Origin: Moringa oleifera
Taxonomy: Eukaryota; Streptophyta; Magnoliopsida; Brassicales; Moringaceae
DNA length: 64,000 bases
NCBI GenBank assembly: GCA_021397835.1
Contig: JAJFZO010000896.1
Span: forward strand, 4,814,501 to 4,878,500
Direction of reading: 5' to 3'
The notes under the pieces were generated by a model, which saw nothing but the letters and a program-made list of their open reading frames with translations, did no database searches and had not been told where the DNA came from. The number at the start of each line of letters is the position of its first letter. The stretch's first letter is position 1. The position numbers were made by a program, and so were the translations under genes. Positions 32,791 to 44,515 of this stretch are shown here, piece after piece.

Positions 32791-34438
32791 TATTTCATTA
32801 AATCTATATATCGAACAACTTACTGAAATAAAATGCCAAATATTAGGCCAGAAAAATCAGAATCAAAGATATTAATTTCCCAGTTCAGTAGCCAAGAACA
32901 TTCCATAAAACTAAAATATTTGCAAAAAAATCAAAAATAAAAGGAAAACAAAATAAGAAGGATAGAAAACTCACTTGTATACACATGCACCCATTAATAG
33001 TCCAAACAAGCTAATTCAAGTCAACTGCATCTACAATAAAATCAATTTTAGTTAGTTGATTTGGCTTTTACTTGAGAAGAAAAATAATTAGATACACTCT
33101 TATAAGCAGGCAGCGTACAATGTCCTAGAGGCATTTTCACTTACTTATTTTGGCATCATATTGTTGGGAGCTCACAAAGTTAATGAGTTTTGAACATAAT
33201 GGTATGCATCTAAATATAAGTCAAAGCAACTTGATAAAATTCTGATAAGGAATAAAATCAAAACTTATCACTAATTCAATAACTCATGCAAAGTCAAAGC
33301 ATGTGTTTTACTAAATTTAATATTTCAAATAAGTGTAATAAAAAGCTACCACAAATACAAAAGCATCTAATTGTATTCAAAAAGCGCATAGGATCTCCCA
33401 AAGATGATAGACAGATGAGAACTTCCATATACACAATTTCTTTTAGTTAAGCATTTGGTGATAAGCTTAATAATTTCAGTGGCAATTTTTACTTAACAAC
33501 TCTATCAACATATCAAACTCGTTTATGGACTTGTCAAAACCAAAATCAATCTAGTGGATTATATAATTCTTGAATAATCATCAGAAAAGGGATGCATAAT
33601 GTCTTCATGAAAACAAATGCATGTCAACAACAGGGTATGTATTTACCACACAGATGAGATGTATAACATTTAAAGCATCAACATAAAAGAAAAGGTAAGA
33701 TCATTTTTATTTTCTCTTGTCTTTCCGATAAGTGCAGATATCCTTATTCTCTTATCAACTTTACTGACCTCCCAAAAAAAAAAAAAGGCAACTTGTATTC
33801 TTAAAATGGACAAAACATTGAAACCTATTTTAAAAAAATCCAAGAAACCCAAGGAAAAAAAATAAAAGAAAACAAAATACAAAAAGTTCAAAAAAATTTT
33901 AAAAATCAAATGAAGAAATTAATAAAAATTATATGAACATAAATTAAGTAAAATAAATAGAAAATAAAATAAAAAGTACAAAAAAATAAAAAGTCTAGAA
34001 CAAATAAACAAAAAGAACATCCAAAAAAAGCAATAATGTAAAAAATCATAAAAGATGAAAAAAATAAATATAAAAGAAAGAAAAGAAAGGAAATGAAATA
34101 GGAAAGAAAATCAAATGAAATTAAAATACAAATTCTAAGAATATACTGAAAATCAAACAATAAAGAAAGGGAATCAAAGAAAATTAAAAACGAAACCTAA
34201 TGAAACCAAAGAAAAAAAATCCAATAAAATGAAGAAATTAAAAAAAAGTTATCAAAATTGAAAAAGAGAAGAAAGGAAAAAAAAAAAAGAAAACAAATAA
34301 AACAAATAACAAAAATCAAAGAAAAGAGCATAATGGCAGGAAATGCAAAAAAAAAAAAAAAAAAAGATCATTAAATGTAAGAAAAGAAAATAAATCAAAA
34401 ATTAAAAAATCAAAAAATATTTTTATCCAAAAAAAAAA

Positions 34439-34506
34439 GATGCAACAAGAGAATTTCTCAAGAGGAATCACCCAATTTAGTACTACTCTCGCCAAAGCAC
34501 GCTGAA
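34439..34506 (-). pseudogene. Half 5S pseudogene, type a (period 6)
   Basis: Starts TTTCAGCGTGCTTTGGCGAG on the minus strand, the same box A edge as the unit at 3683. Confidence 0.82.
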
Positions 34507-34572
34507 ATTTTCAAAAAGAAAAAAACAAATCAAAAATAATAAAATCTGAAAATATTGTTTTTATAAAAAGAA

Positions 34573-34690
34573 GGTTCAACACCCGAATTTTTCAAGAGAA
34601 CTATCCATCCTAGTACTACTATTGCTTAACCACATTTACTTTCGGAGTTCTTATGGGATCCGATGCATTAGTGCTGGTATGATTGAACTT
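34573..34690 (-). pseudogene. 5S rRNA pseudogene, type b (period 6)
   Basis: 5' half reads AATCATACCAGCACTAATGC and GGATCCCATAAGAACTCCG. Box A is lost (ttgcttaaccacatttac on the plus strand). Confidence 0.85.
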
Positions 34691-34850
34691 GAAAGTTCAA
34701 AAAATATTGAAAATGAAAGAAAATAATAAAAGTAATATAAAAGAAAAAGAAAATAGCATAATGAAAAAAAGATTAAAAACAAAAACAGAATAAAATAAAA
34801 CAAAAGATAATCAAAAAGAAGAAAAAATAATAAAATTCACAAAATAAAAA

Positions 34851-34970
34851 GAGTGCAGCACGAGTAATTCCAAGGTGGAATCACCCATCCTAGTACTATT
34901 CTCGCCCAAGCATGCTTAACTTTGGATTTCAGATGAGATTCGGTACATTAGTCCTAGTACAATCAAACTT
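34851..34970 (-). pseudogene. 5S rRNA pseudogene, type c (period 6)
   Basis: Box A AAGCATGCTTGGGCGAGAAT; then AGTACTAGGATGGGTGATTC, showing the inserted bases in box C. Confidence 0.86.
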
Positions 34971-35140
34971 AAAAATTTAAAATTTATTAAAAAAACAAAG
35001 CCATAAAAACAAAATAAAACATAATGGAAACATATAAAAATAAATTTAAAATAAGACAAAAAATAATCCAAAAGAAAAAAAGAAAATAAATCAAAAATAA
35101 TAAATTAGAAAAAAATATTTTACCAAAAAAAAAAAAGAAA

Positions 35141-35237
35141 GGTGCAACACGAGTATTTCGTAGAATGAACCACTCATCCTAGTACTACTGTCACCCAAGC
35201 ACGCTTAATTTCGAATTTCTAATGGGATGATCGCACC
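35141..35237 (-). pseudogene. 5S rRNA pseudogene, type d with internal deletion (period 6)
   Basis: The same roughly 20-nt 5' domain deletion as at 4388-4484 (ttctaatgggatgatcgcac on the plus strand). Confidence 0.85.
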
Positions 35238-35417
35238 TAAAAAAATTCAAACAGTATTAAAAATGAAAAACATAAAATCATAAAAATGAAAAGAACATAA
35301 TGGAGAAAAATACAAAAAAAGAAACAAAAACAAAATAAAAAAATGAAAGATTATCAAATAAACAAGTAAATAGAAAATAATAAAATCCAAAAGTATTGTT
35401 TTGTCAAAACAAAAAAT

Positions 35418-35534
35418 GATGCAATACGAGGATTTCTCAAGAGGAATTACTCATCTTAGTACTACTCTCGTCCAAGCACGCTTAACTTTGCAGTTCAAAT
35501 AGGATCGATGCTTAGTATTGATATGATCGCACTC
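35418..35534 (-). pseudogene. 5S rRNA pseudogene, type e (period 6)
   Basis: Box A AAGCGTGCTTGGACGAGAGT. Unlike its partner at 4668, box A is not deleted here. Confidence 0.85.
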
Positions 35535-35698
35535 AAAAATCTAAAAATAAGTAAAATTTTTTTAAAAAAGTCATAAATAAGAAAAAAAGCATAGTGAAAA
35601 AAATACAAAAAATAAAATAATAAAATTAAAAATAAAAGATTATGAAAAAATATAAATAAAAAATAATAAAATAAACAAGTATTTTTGTGAGAATAAAA

Positions 35699-35814
35699 AT
35701 GCAACACAAAAATTTCTTAGAAGGAATCACCCATTATACTATTATTCTCGCTCAAGCATGTTAAACTTCAGGTTTTGATGGAATTCGATACATTAGTGTG
35801 GTATAATTGCACTC
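35699..35814 (-). pseudogene. 5S rRNA pseudogene, type f (period 6)
   Basis: Box A reads AACATGCTTGAGCGAGAAT. Box C start is worn (TATAATGGGTGATTCC). Confidence 0.83.
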
Positions 35815-36815
35815 AAAATTTTAAAACAAAATATTAAAAAGAAAAAAAGAGAGAAAAACACAAAAAGGAGAAGGCATAAGGGAAGAAAATGTAAAAAAAA
35901 TAAAAATTTAAATAAAATGAAAGATAAACAGAAGAAAAAATTAATCAAAAATTAAAAAATTAAAAATATTTTTCATCTAAAAAAGGGATGTGACACGAGA
36001 AAATGTTTTAAAAAAGAAAATGAAGAAAAATAAAAAAATAAAAATAAAAATAATCTAAAGAACATATAAAAGCAAAAATTTGAATAAAATTGTTAGAAAA
36101 TGAAATAACTGAAAGTAAAAAACAAAAATATCGAGATAACAAAATACAACGATGAGGTTTGAAGACCAAACAACACTAGCATGGTAAAAGCCATACGAAA
36201 ATCCATTGGAGATAGGAAAAGTCATTCTAGATGGCACTTAAAAAATGACGAGTAACTCCCTCTATCTACATTTACTCCTCCATCTTTCTCTCCCTCTCTC
36301 TTCCTATCTAAGAAAAATTATAGGTAAAGTTTTCATTCAATGTTGGAGAAGTTTGATAGGAGTAGCTCCAATAAGACCACCTTTCTCATAAAAGCACTAG
36401 CATAAAAATACTTTTGTCACTGATAACAAATGTATCTAGATGAAAGTATTATTTGAAAACTGTTTCAAAGTACCAAGTCGTAGGACTTGAATTTCCAAGT
36501 CTAAGCCCTAGATTTAGGCATTTCAAATGTAATCTACCCATCAAAGCCTCTTACTGCCATAATTGCCACCAACAAAATTTGGTACCGACATATTCAAGTA
36601 ATTCAACTCATACCTAAGTTTCATTGCAAAGAATAAATGTGAAAAGAAGTGTTTTTTAACAAAAGTGAAAGCAATCAAACACATAATGCTGTAGAATCTA
36701 TATTAGAAGAGTTACCAAAAACTACAAGACAATCAGACAATGGCATATTTTTGTAATAGAACAATCATCATGACCCAAGATTGAGAACAAAAGATGAAAG
36801 AGTTAACCGACGTAC

Positions 36816-37820
36816 TTCCCATTAAAACCCAATGATAAGCCAGCAAGAACAACGTAGATACCAAATGCCATAAATGAGATGTGTAAATATGGGGCATCAT
36901 ATCATAAATTGGGGGCTTATAGGAAAGCCTTACACCCACTAGCCGAGATATTCTTGTTCAATGGCCTTGAAAGGAAAATAAAAAAGATACTAAGGGGGAA
37001 GAAAAAAGGCGCCAACAATAAAATTCGAGGAAGACATCAATTTATTTTGTGCAAGAATGGAAATAAGACAACCTTCAATTTATTCCTCACATAATGATCA
37101 TTTACTTGAAAATGATACTACGGATCAAAGAAACATCTACTTAACTGTTCAATTCCTAATCACCAAAAAAAAAAAAGCAAGAAAAACATGTCAATCCCAA
37201 AGGCCATAAGCCAACAACCTTAAATTTATATTCAAGTAATCAAAAAGGAAAAGGCAATAATACGCTATTTAGCACTAATTAACCCGATATGAGCTCCCTC
37301 TGGTACGAGATGTTGTTAGCAACTGCCATATCATTATGATCTCAAGCAAAGTTGTTTGAGCTTTCTTTTCAAGCAAAACATGAGTCCTTTGTTTAATTCA
37401 TGTCAAAAGCTTTATAATGTTTTGTTTTCAAAGAATAATTAGCATCTGACATAAATTGGTCAAATGACAAGAAAAACCTTAATGTATATGTGCTTTCAAC
37501 CACTCTATGAATAATTTGCTATGAAATATTTTTCAATTCAAATGTGATCAAAAGCTGGAATTCAACTTTTTCTTTGTCATGAGTCAAAAAGGTAGCAACA
37601 TAGTATCATTTAATAAAATAAACTACATGCCTAATCATTCAAAGTTGTTTCAAGCTCAAAGCAGAGTGGCACCTTAAGTTATGGTCTTCACATGCTACTT
37701 ACATTGCTTTGCACATATTCAGAGCTTGATCCCAAGATCTTCTCTCCATATGTGCCCAGTTCAGCTCGGATGAGTCCAGAGCCAACACCATAAAATGCAT
37801 TCCCAAATCGAAGCAGTTGC
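36816..37820 (-). pseudogene. YIF1-like pseudogene, three exons in order (block A7)
   Basis: The clearest copy. Exon 37820-37703 encodes FGNAFYGVGSGLIRAELG and TYGEKILGSSSEYVQSN, ending at GTAAG. Exon about 37130-37047 encodes YHFQVNDHYVRNKLKVVLFP with FLHK after it. Exon 36966-36816 encodes GHW, ISRL, GVRL-type sequence and PPIYD, then the shared frameshift. Lesions: an in-frame stop replaces Gln before YHFQVN, the exon 3 acceptor AG is now AA, and the exon 2 donor is lost. The 5' start and the four-helix C-terminal membrane domain are absent. Confidence 0.86.
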
Positions 37821-37859
37821 AGGACAACTTACTGAATTGTAGCAAACCAACCAACAGGA

Positions 37860-38290
37860 ACGGAAGGTATATTGCCTTAGGTATCTTTGTTTAATAATGG
37901 CAACACAACTTATTTGGCATCAGTATTTCCATTCTCCATGAACACCTCAATTAACACAGGTAAAATCAAAAGTCCAGTTCTAGGAAGTTTTTTTGTCTAG
38001 GCAAATTGACATAACTTGTGTAGTGACAACCCTAGCTTTCTCACAATAGATTCAAGATAAACATGTAAAGAGCATTCTCACAAAGGTTCAGTGATTCTAA
38101 TTATTTTTAAAGACAAAAAAAATCTAGAGAAGGAAACCACAACTTTTTAAAATACTATACATATTCACGATACAAGAAGGCAGTGCTGCCAAAGTGCAAG
38201 AAGGAAACCATACCTTATCATATGCATTACCAAACTGCCAAGAAAATATGAATTGCAGAACTGCTGTGCAGCTCTAACCCCTTTCTGCAA
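37860..38290 (-). other. Exon-like remnants upstream of YIF1 exon (block A7)
   Basis: The small exon-like piece at about 38285-38215 has tttgcag and gtatgg borders. Here an extra A (ttgcagaac) shifts the frame relative to the A3 copy, so the downstream reading becomes SWQFGNAYDK. The region 38090-37860 has only broken frames. Confidence 0.3.
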
Positions 38291-39184
38291 ATGATGGATA
38301 TCCAATATTAGCAAACAATGCAAACTAGTAAAGACCACAAGCTACAGTTCAAAACAATACAACTAGCAGAATGATCTTTTGTGTATTTCATATTTAATCT
38401 GACTCAGATGACACAAATAGGTAAGCTTTGCCATGAACTGAGCTGCTCGCAGGCTGCCTGGGTTCTGCTCTTGGCTGGCTTGCCTAGTCTTGTTATAGTT
38501 TGTTTATTGACAAGTTTGGCTCATTTAACTTGTCAACCAGCTTGAATAAGTTAGTATTACAAATATTTATTTATACGTCACATGAAATATATAACAAAGT
38601 TTTGGGGTTTTTTGTTCTCAACTGTTATGATGCGCAGCAACATGTGTAGCATGAGTAAAATACCTCCTGAAATAACAAGCTCTGTTTTTCCCTTCTTCAC
38701 CTAGATGGAGATTTACTCCCTAAATTTTCTTTCCATTTCTCTTTCATTACATTATTTCAAATTGCCTATACACATACTATACGGGTATGTATACATATGA
38801 TCTTTTTGATAGTTAAAGTATGCAAATCAGGAAAATAGAAGATTCGATGTGCTTGATGGTAGATCTTGATTGCTGCAAAAAAATGTGTCTCTCACTCAGT
38901 TTAGGATTGTTATTTCATAATGTTTATTTTTATACAATGTTCTGGGATGTTCTTAACTAATTGATTTATGATTCAGATTCTATCCATCAATTTTTTTAGA
39001 TTTTTGCTTGCTTTGTCACTTATATGGGTATGTTCAGTGATGTCTAATCACATGTGGGAGAAAATCATACATAAGAACACAAACTGCAACAAGAACAGCT
39101 GATTGAGCATAGCCAACCATTTATTTCCCAAATAACACATCTTCGAACAGTGATAAGGGAATTATACTAACCTCCCGTAGAATC

Positions 39185-39585
39185 GCCTGCCATTTCTTCT
39201 ATGCAACCATCATTAGCAAGGGGTTGGACCGTCAGTTCCCATCATTTGAATCACTTGAGCCTTCTAGCTTATCAGTCAACAAATCCCACTTTGCTCTTTC
39301 TACATTTTGCCTATCTAATTTGAATACAAGAAGTGAAACAAGTCAATGTCTCCCAATTTCAAGAACAGCAGGATTGACAAACTCTTGGCACAGATCTGGG
39401 AAAGGGACCTCATCCTTAGGATACAAAAACGGAGATTTGTAGCTCAGAAATGCTGCAATTGAGAGCACTGGTAACAACCAACCAAATATTCTGCCATAGA
39501 GCGGCATCTGCGATGTGAATCCTCTTCTTCGCCGTTGCCTTTGGGAGATCCAATCTTTTGATTGCATATAATTTCTTAAGAGCAT
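39185..39585 (-). pseudogene. Unidentified exon with a membrane segment (block A7)
   Basis: A minus-strand open frame of about 80 codons reads QRQRRRRGFTSQMPLYGRIF, then a hydrophobic stretch GWLLPVLSIAAFLSY, then YPKDEVPFPDLCQEFVNP and AVLEIGR. After one stop it continues DRQNVERAKWDLLTDKLEGS and AYKKW-like codons up to a GAG|GTTAGT donor. The layout (basic cluster, one membrane helix, charged tail) suggests a single-pass membrane protein. I do not recognise the family. Copies at 16857-17250 and 57950-58370. Confidence 0.45.
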
Positions 39586-39722
39586 TTAGCATTGGTATGA
39601 TTCCACGCCAAAAACGTGAACAAAAATAGCCGTTGTGAGGAGCACGTGAGCATTAGTATCCATTTTTCAAGTTTGCTTCAGATCATGGTCAAAGCTGGGC
39701 TGGGCTGGGCTGACTGCAGCTG

Positions 39723-39941
39723 TCAGGTAAACATGACTGTCTTGGGCTTCGCTGGACTGATTGTATATGGCATGTATCCAGTTCCAGTTGCCTTTGCTGA
39801 TGTGCTTTCTCCATCTGGTGCTGCCCTACCATCTGTAGTAATGATGCATCCATAATCAGGATTTCGGTTATGGTTCTTCTGCTGAGTGCTTAGAGTTTGG
39901 GTCTCTATAACCTGTGCATTTCTCAGGCATGGATAAGGCAT
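39723..39941 (-). other. Conserved open frame, unidentified (block A7)
   Basis: Same 72-codon frame as at 17482-17700, with few substitutions. Here the Gln-rich alternative frame is not extended by the gggctg repeat. Confidence 0.25.
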
Positions 39942-40997
39942 CAGCTGTGTACGATCAACGGGATTATTAAGGAGATTTTGAACCAGATCAACCCTCTTCC
40001 TCTAACTTGGGAGGTAATTGCTCTGTCCTTTATATTAAATGCCAAGTTTACTCCATTGGAGCCATTAAATAATAAGGATGTTCTTCCAGAGGTTTCAATA
40101 GATGGCTCCTGGTTTCTCCTATAACCGTGCTTACTAGAAAACGAGACCTTCTTTTAGCCAGAGGGGATTACAAGCTTAGAATAGCTTCGGATTGGTATGT
40201 ATGAACCAAGCTTGATCTCAGTCTTTAACTGATGAAATTTTGCATCTATGCCAAACAGCAATTTTAGTGGTTTAATAGACTAAGTGTTGAGCTACTTCAG
40301 CCTGTTCATCATTTTACTCTACTAAGAAAATCTGGTAGCTAAAGATTGAGCTCAGGCATGCAGGACACTTCTTTCTTTCTATGAGACAGGTTGAAAGGGC
40401 TCTCTACCATGTTGTTTCTTTTAAAGCTGTATTTCCTGCTGATGCATATCTTGTTTCCAGTCACTACTTGCATTCCAGAAAAAACATAAATTTATACATG
40501 TTCTTGACTAGCCAGATAGCAATGTAGCCAATGTCTAAGGATGTTTCTGATGTGAGAAAGTGAGATTGAAGAATTCCTTGATGGTATCTTGCATCAACTG
40601 AAACTAGCACCTTCTGCATTCCCAACTCTAGAAGTCGAGTAGCCTCACTCTTGCATCAGGTGCTATGGTCAAAAGTTTTATTAATTTAACGTCAATAAAA
40701 AACCTGTTTATATATTTATATGATTTTTCTGTTTATATATTTATAACTTTGAAGCTTCATTTAAATTGTATTAAGTTTGCATGCGTAATTTTTTCACTGA
40801 ACTCTAAAAGTCTGCCTGCACCACATTGGGTGCCTTTAGCTTCATGATTGTGCAGGTACAGTCTTGACTAAGTTTAATCTGGCTATTATTACATGACAAC
40901 ACTTTTGATGTTTGTTTTTGTCTTAATGTTGTTTCCCGATTGTCATTAGCAGGTTTTTCATTTTTGTTTATTGACTTTTCACTTTCTGACAGAGGAG

Positions 40998-41447
40998 GGG
41001 AGCAGCATTTATGGCTTATGAAGCTCTGCCCAACCGAACTATTTGTTATATTAAAAGGCTTGGCAAGCCGAGTACTTTATTAATTTTATTAACCATTCAT
41101 GCTAATGGGTCAACATACAGCAAAATAGCACCTCATACTCATTCATGGAGACTAACAATAACGGTTAGCAACCATTACATCCCATGTGGCAGTGAAACAA
41201 ACCAAGTATACATCTACGATAAGGTAAGAAAACACTTGAGGTGGTGGTTGATGTTTATGCATGTTAGCTTGAAAACTAACTGGTATAAGGTGCCACGTTG
41301 CAGGAAGTCTTCGAACTTGTAACATGGCATGGACTTGGCTCACCTGATATGGATGATAATGATGAAAATGCAGGATCTTACTTCATCAGTGTTGTGTGCT
41401 GGAAGAGTCGCTCCCCTACCCTATAAGTGCTATTACTTGCTACTTGA
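40998..41447 (+). pseudogene. SPA/COP1-type WD40 protein, 3'-terminal exons, pseudogene (block A7)
   Basis: SPA proteins are plant partners of the COP1 ubiquitin ligase that repress light signalling; their C-terminus is a WD40 propeller. The exon ending at 41223 encodes RTICYIK and later HYIPCGSETNQVYIYDK, matching the conserved YI.CGSETN.V..Y.K strand. It is followed by a GTAAGA donor, a short intron and CAG. The exon from 41304 encodes EVFELVTWHGLGSPDMDDND then ENAGSYFISVVCWKSRSPT, close to the last repeat of SPA3/SPA4-type proteins. The codons between SPT and the final VLLLAT are mostly deleted with a frameshift, but the terminal stop (41445-41447) is in place. No kinase-like or coiled-coil part is present. 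Confidence 0.75.
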
Positions 41448-43683
41448 AATAATTAGAGAAGGCATAGTATTTTAGTAGGAAAAGATTAAGTGAAAAGTTT
41501 TTGTTGCTCATTGTTCACAGCTATAGCTACTTGTGTGTCAAATTTATTGGAAGGGCAAAGAGATACTCTATTTGACCTGATGAGGCCTTGGTTCTGTAAA
41601 TTCTGGCAATTTTTGATAAATGCAGTTTTAATTTTAGCTGTTTTTCTTCTTTTTTTTTTAGAGTGAAATATGCGCATAAGAAATCTTTTACCACCTAATT
41701 TATAATCCTGGACAACTACAATTAGAGAGGTTACAAATACATATTCAAAGTCCAAGCAACAGAAAAGCAAGAGTAACATAGGAACATAAGAAAGTCACCT
41801 GACTGGTAACAAGATTGGCATCACCATTATTTTCAAATGCCAAAATGTGTTTAGGATGAGTTACCCATTTATTAGCTTGATATCTCCACTAATTGCTTTA
41901 AGAATCAAATGATACACTATCCTCAACTCCATTACTAAAACAAGCTTCAAATCACTAAGGTGGACATTTACATTTGGTTTAACCCATCAAAACTCCATGA
42001 AACATATCTGGATGCAATATGTAACTTATATTACCTTAGGCTTGCATCCTTGAAGCAGAAGGTATTGTACGAAACAATCATGAAACATATATTGATGCAA
42101 CCAATTGGTTCGTACCAACACCTGGACCCATGGATTGATTTTTTGCCAACTATTAAAAGGTGTAAGTAGCCTTTCATCTTCAAGAATGACTTCATTTCAT
42201 GAAGTGTAAATGTCCTCGGTATCACGTGAATTCATAGAGTAACAAATTTTGCTCTATTTCACCATAAACTTCTACAAGTAATCGATGGTTACACCATAAT
42301 TCTGATTGAAGGAAGAATAAAGCCTAGTATACCTTGAGAACACAAGACTTTAAAGGATCAATGAAGTCCTAAACTGCACCACTTATTATTATAAATAAAA
42401 AGAATAAAGAAAGATAGTATGAAATTTTAGTGATCACTAAGCGGTTTTAAATAGTAAGTGAAAGAATCTTTAGAATCAAATAATTGTTCATACCTTCTGC
42501 CTAATTAATTTGAGTCATACAATATAATTCTGCAAGCAAGCATAACCATGTCTTTCTCATTTAAGATACTCTTGTGATATATTACGCACAAATGACTTAT
42601 AATCATTTTTTAAAAAAAGAAAAATTATCTTAATGAAATGTCCAATTTTATCTTTAATTAAGTTAAAATATTTTTTCCACCAGAAATTAGAAGTATAAGA
42701 ATGAAAAACAAGAGATGCAGAAGGATTCCAACTATAGCATAATAAGATTTAAAGAAAAGATTGTAATTTATGAACCATAATTTGGTTCTAACTCCGTTGA
42801 AACCAATACTCAAACAACCTTAAAAAAAAACAAAAAAAAAGATACATAGTTAGCCTCATGATGACATAGTAATACGATAGAACTATGACTATGATTAAAA
42901 GGCCTTGTTTCATAAATGGAAAAATAAGAATGCAAATCGAGTCACAAATTTCTAAAATTGTTCAGATTTAAATAACTTGCATTTTATTGTGTAAGTTCAC
43001 AGACATACATATTGCTAATAGCCTTCAGACATACAAATAAATCGAAAAAAAATTGAAAAAAAAATACTCTACCGATCTTCTTGCAACACTCACGACCACA
43101 TTAAGATATTCAAGAAAATTTACAATCAAATCATAGGTCTTCCCCAAAAAAGAAAATGCATGTTTAATGATTGAATTCTCATTCTTTGTGTTTTATGTGC
43201 AATAAAAAGTCAAATACAAATCAGGTCGATAATTAGTGTTCAAATAAAATAAAAAAATCTAGGAAAATAAAAAAATCTAAAAAAGGAATAAAGTAAAAAA
43301 AATTGTAAAAGGTGAAAAATTAAAAAAAAAGAAAAGAAAGGAAAAGAAATAGGAAAGAAATCAAATAAAATTAAAAAAATTGAAAAATATATTGGAAATC
43401 AAACAATAAAGAAAGGGAATCAAAGAAAATTGAAAAAGAAATCTAGAAAACCAAAGAAACGAAAAGAAAATCCAATGAAATGAAGAAATTAAAAAAAAAT
43501 TATCAAAATTGAAAAAGAGAAGAAAGGAACGAAAAGGAAAAGAAAAAAGGAAATAAATAAAAAATAACAAAAATCAAAGAAAAGAGCATAATGGATGAAA
43601 ATCCAAAAAAAAATAAAATAAAAGATCATCAAATGGAAGAAAAGAAAATAAATCAAAAATTAAAAATATTTTTATCCAAAAAA

Positions 43684-43750
43684 GGATGCAACTTGAGAAT
43701 TTTTCAAGAGGAATCACTCATCCTAATATTACTCTCACCAAAGCATGCTT
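43684..43750 (-). pseudogene. Half 5S pseudogene, type a (period 7)
   Basis: Reads AAGCATGCTTTGGTGAGAGT on the minus strand, then AATATTAGGATGAGTGATTC. Confidence 0.8.
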
Positions 43751-43819
43751 AAATAATCAAGTAGAAGAAAAAATAAATCAAAATAATAAAATCTACAAAA
43801 AAAAAAAATTATGAAAAAA

Positions 43820-43937
43820 GGGTGCAACACATGGATTTCTCAAGAGAACTACCCATCCTAGTACTATTCTTGTTCAACCACGCCTAACTTTGGAGTTCTT
43901 ATGGGATCCGATGCATTATTGTTAGTATGATCGAACC
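43820..43937 (-). pseudogene. 5S rRNA pseudogene, type b (period 7)
   Basis: The 5' domain GGATCCCATAAGAACTCC and box A GGCGTGGTTGAACAAG are recognisable. 3' end GTGTTGCACCC. Confidence 0.85.
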
Positions 43938-44101
43938 TTAAAGTTTAAAAAATATCAAAGATGGAAGAAAATAATAAAATTAATATAAAAAAGAAAAAAC
44001 ATAAAAAAAATAATAGAAAAAAGAAATAAAAATAAAAAAATAATCAAAAAAAAAAAATAAAAAAAAATAAAATCTGAAAATATTTTTTATATAAAAAAAA
44101 A

Positions 44102-44222
44102 GGGGATACAACACGAGGATTTTCAAGGAGAAATTACCCATCCTGGTGCTACTCTAACCTAAGCACGCTTAACTTCAGGGTTCTAATGGGATCTAATGCA
44201 ATAGTACTTGTGTGATCACACC
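44102..44222 (-). pseudogene. 5S rRNA pseudogene, type c (period 7)
   Basis: Box A AAGCGTGCTTAGGTTAGAGT. Carries agtacttgtgtgatcacacc at the 5' end, which is specific to periods 7 and 9. Confidence 0.85.
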
Positions 44223-44403
44223 CAAAAATCTAAAAATTATTGAAAATAAAAAAAATAATCACAAAAAAGAAAATAAACATAATGGAGAAAAATATAAAAA
44301 TATATAAATAAATTAACATAAAACCCAAAAGAATCTAAAAGAAGCAAAGAAAATAAATTAAAAATAATATATTATAAAAATAAATTTTTCGAAAAAAATA
44401 TAT

Positions 44404-44515
44404 GGGTTCAACATGGGTATTTCCTTGAAGGAACCACTCATCCTAGTACTACTCTCGCCCTTTAACTTCGGAGTTCTATTAGAATCCAATGCATCAATGC
44501 TGGTATGACTGCACC
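44404..44515 (-). pseudogene. 5S rRNA pseudogene, type d lacking part of box A (period 7)
   Basis: Nine bases of box A are missing (ctctcgccctttaacttcgg on the plus strand). IE and the start of box C are intact: GGGCGAGAGTAGTACTAGGA. Same lesion at 63261-63371. Confidence 0.86.

Larger units (their letters stand above)
31214..33880. repeat. Block A6 (short form, left end deleted)
   Basis: The g remnant is fused to sequence equivalent to position 412 of block A1, so about 255 bp of the left arm are missing. The rest follows A1 closely, including the lost donor after YIF1 exon 3. Confidence 0.8.
33881..36000 (-). repeat. 5S-like array of period 6 (a-b-c-d-e-f-g)
   Basis: Complete ordered set with starts 34439, 34573, 34851, 35141, 35418 and 35699, and g at 35985-36000. 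It matches the array at 3683-5250 unit by unit, including the deletion in d. Confidence 0.86.
36001..43240. repeat. Block A7 (long form with gene-derived right arm)
   Basis: Left arm 36001-37180, then right arm shared with A3 to about 40050 and with A9 to the end. It carries YIF1 (minus), an unidentified membrane-segment exon (minus) and a SPA-like 3' end (plus). I recognise no gene in 38400-39180, 40130-40980 or 41450-43240. Confidence 0.82.
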
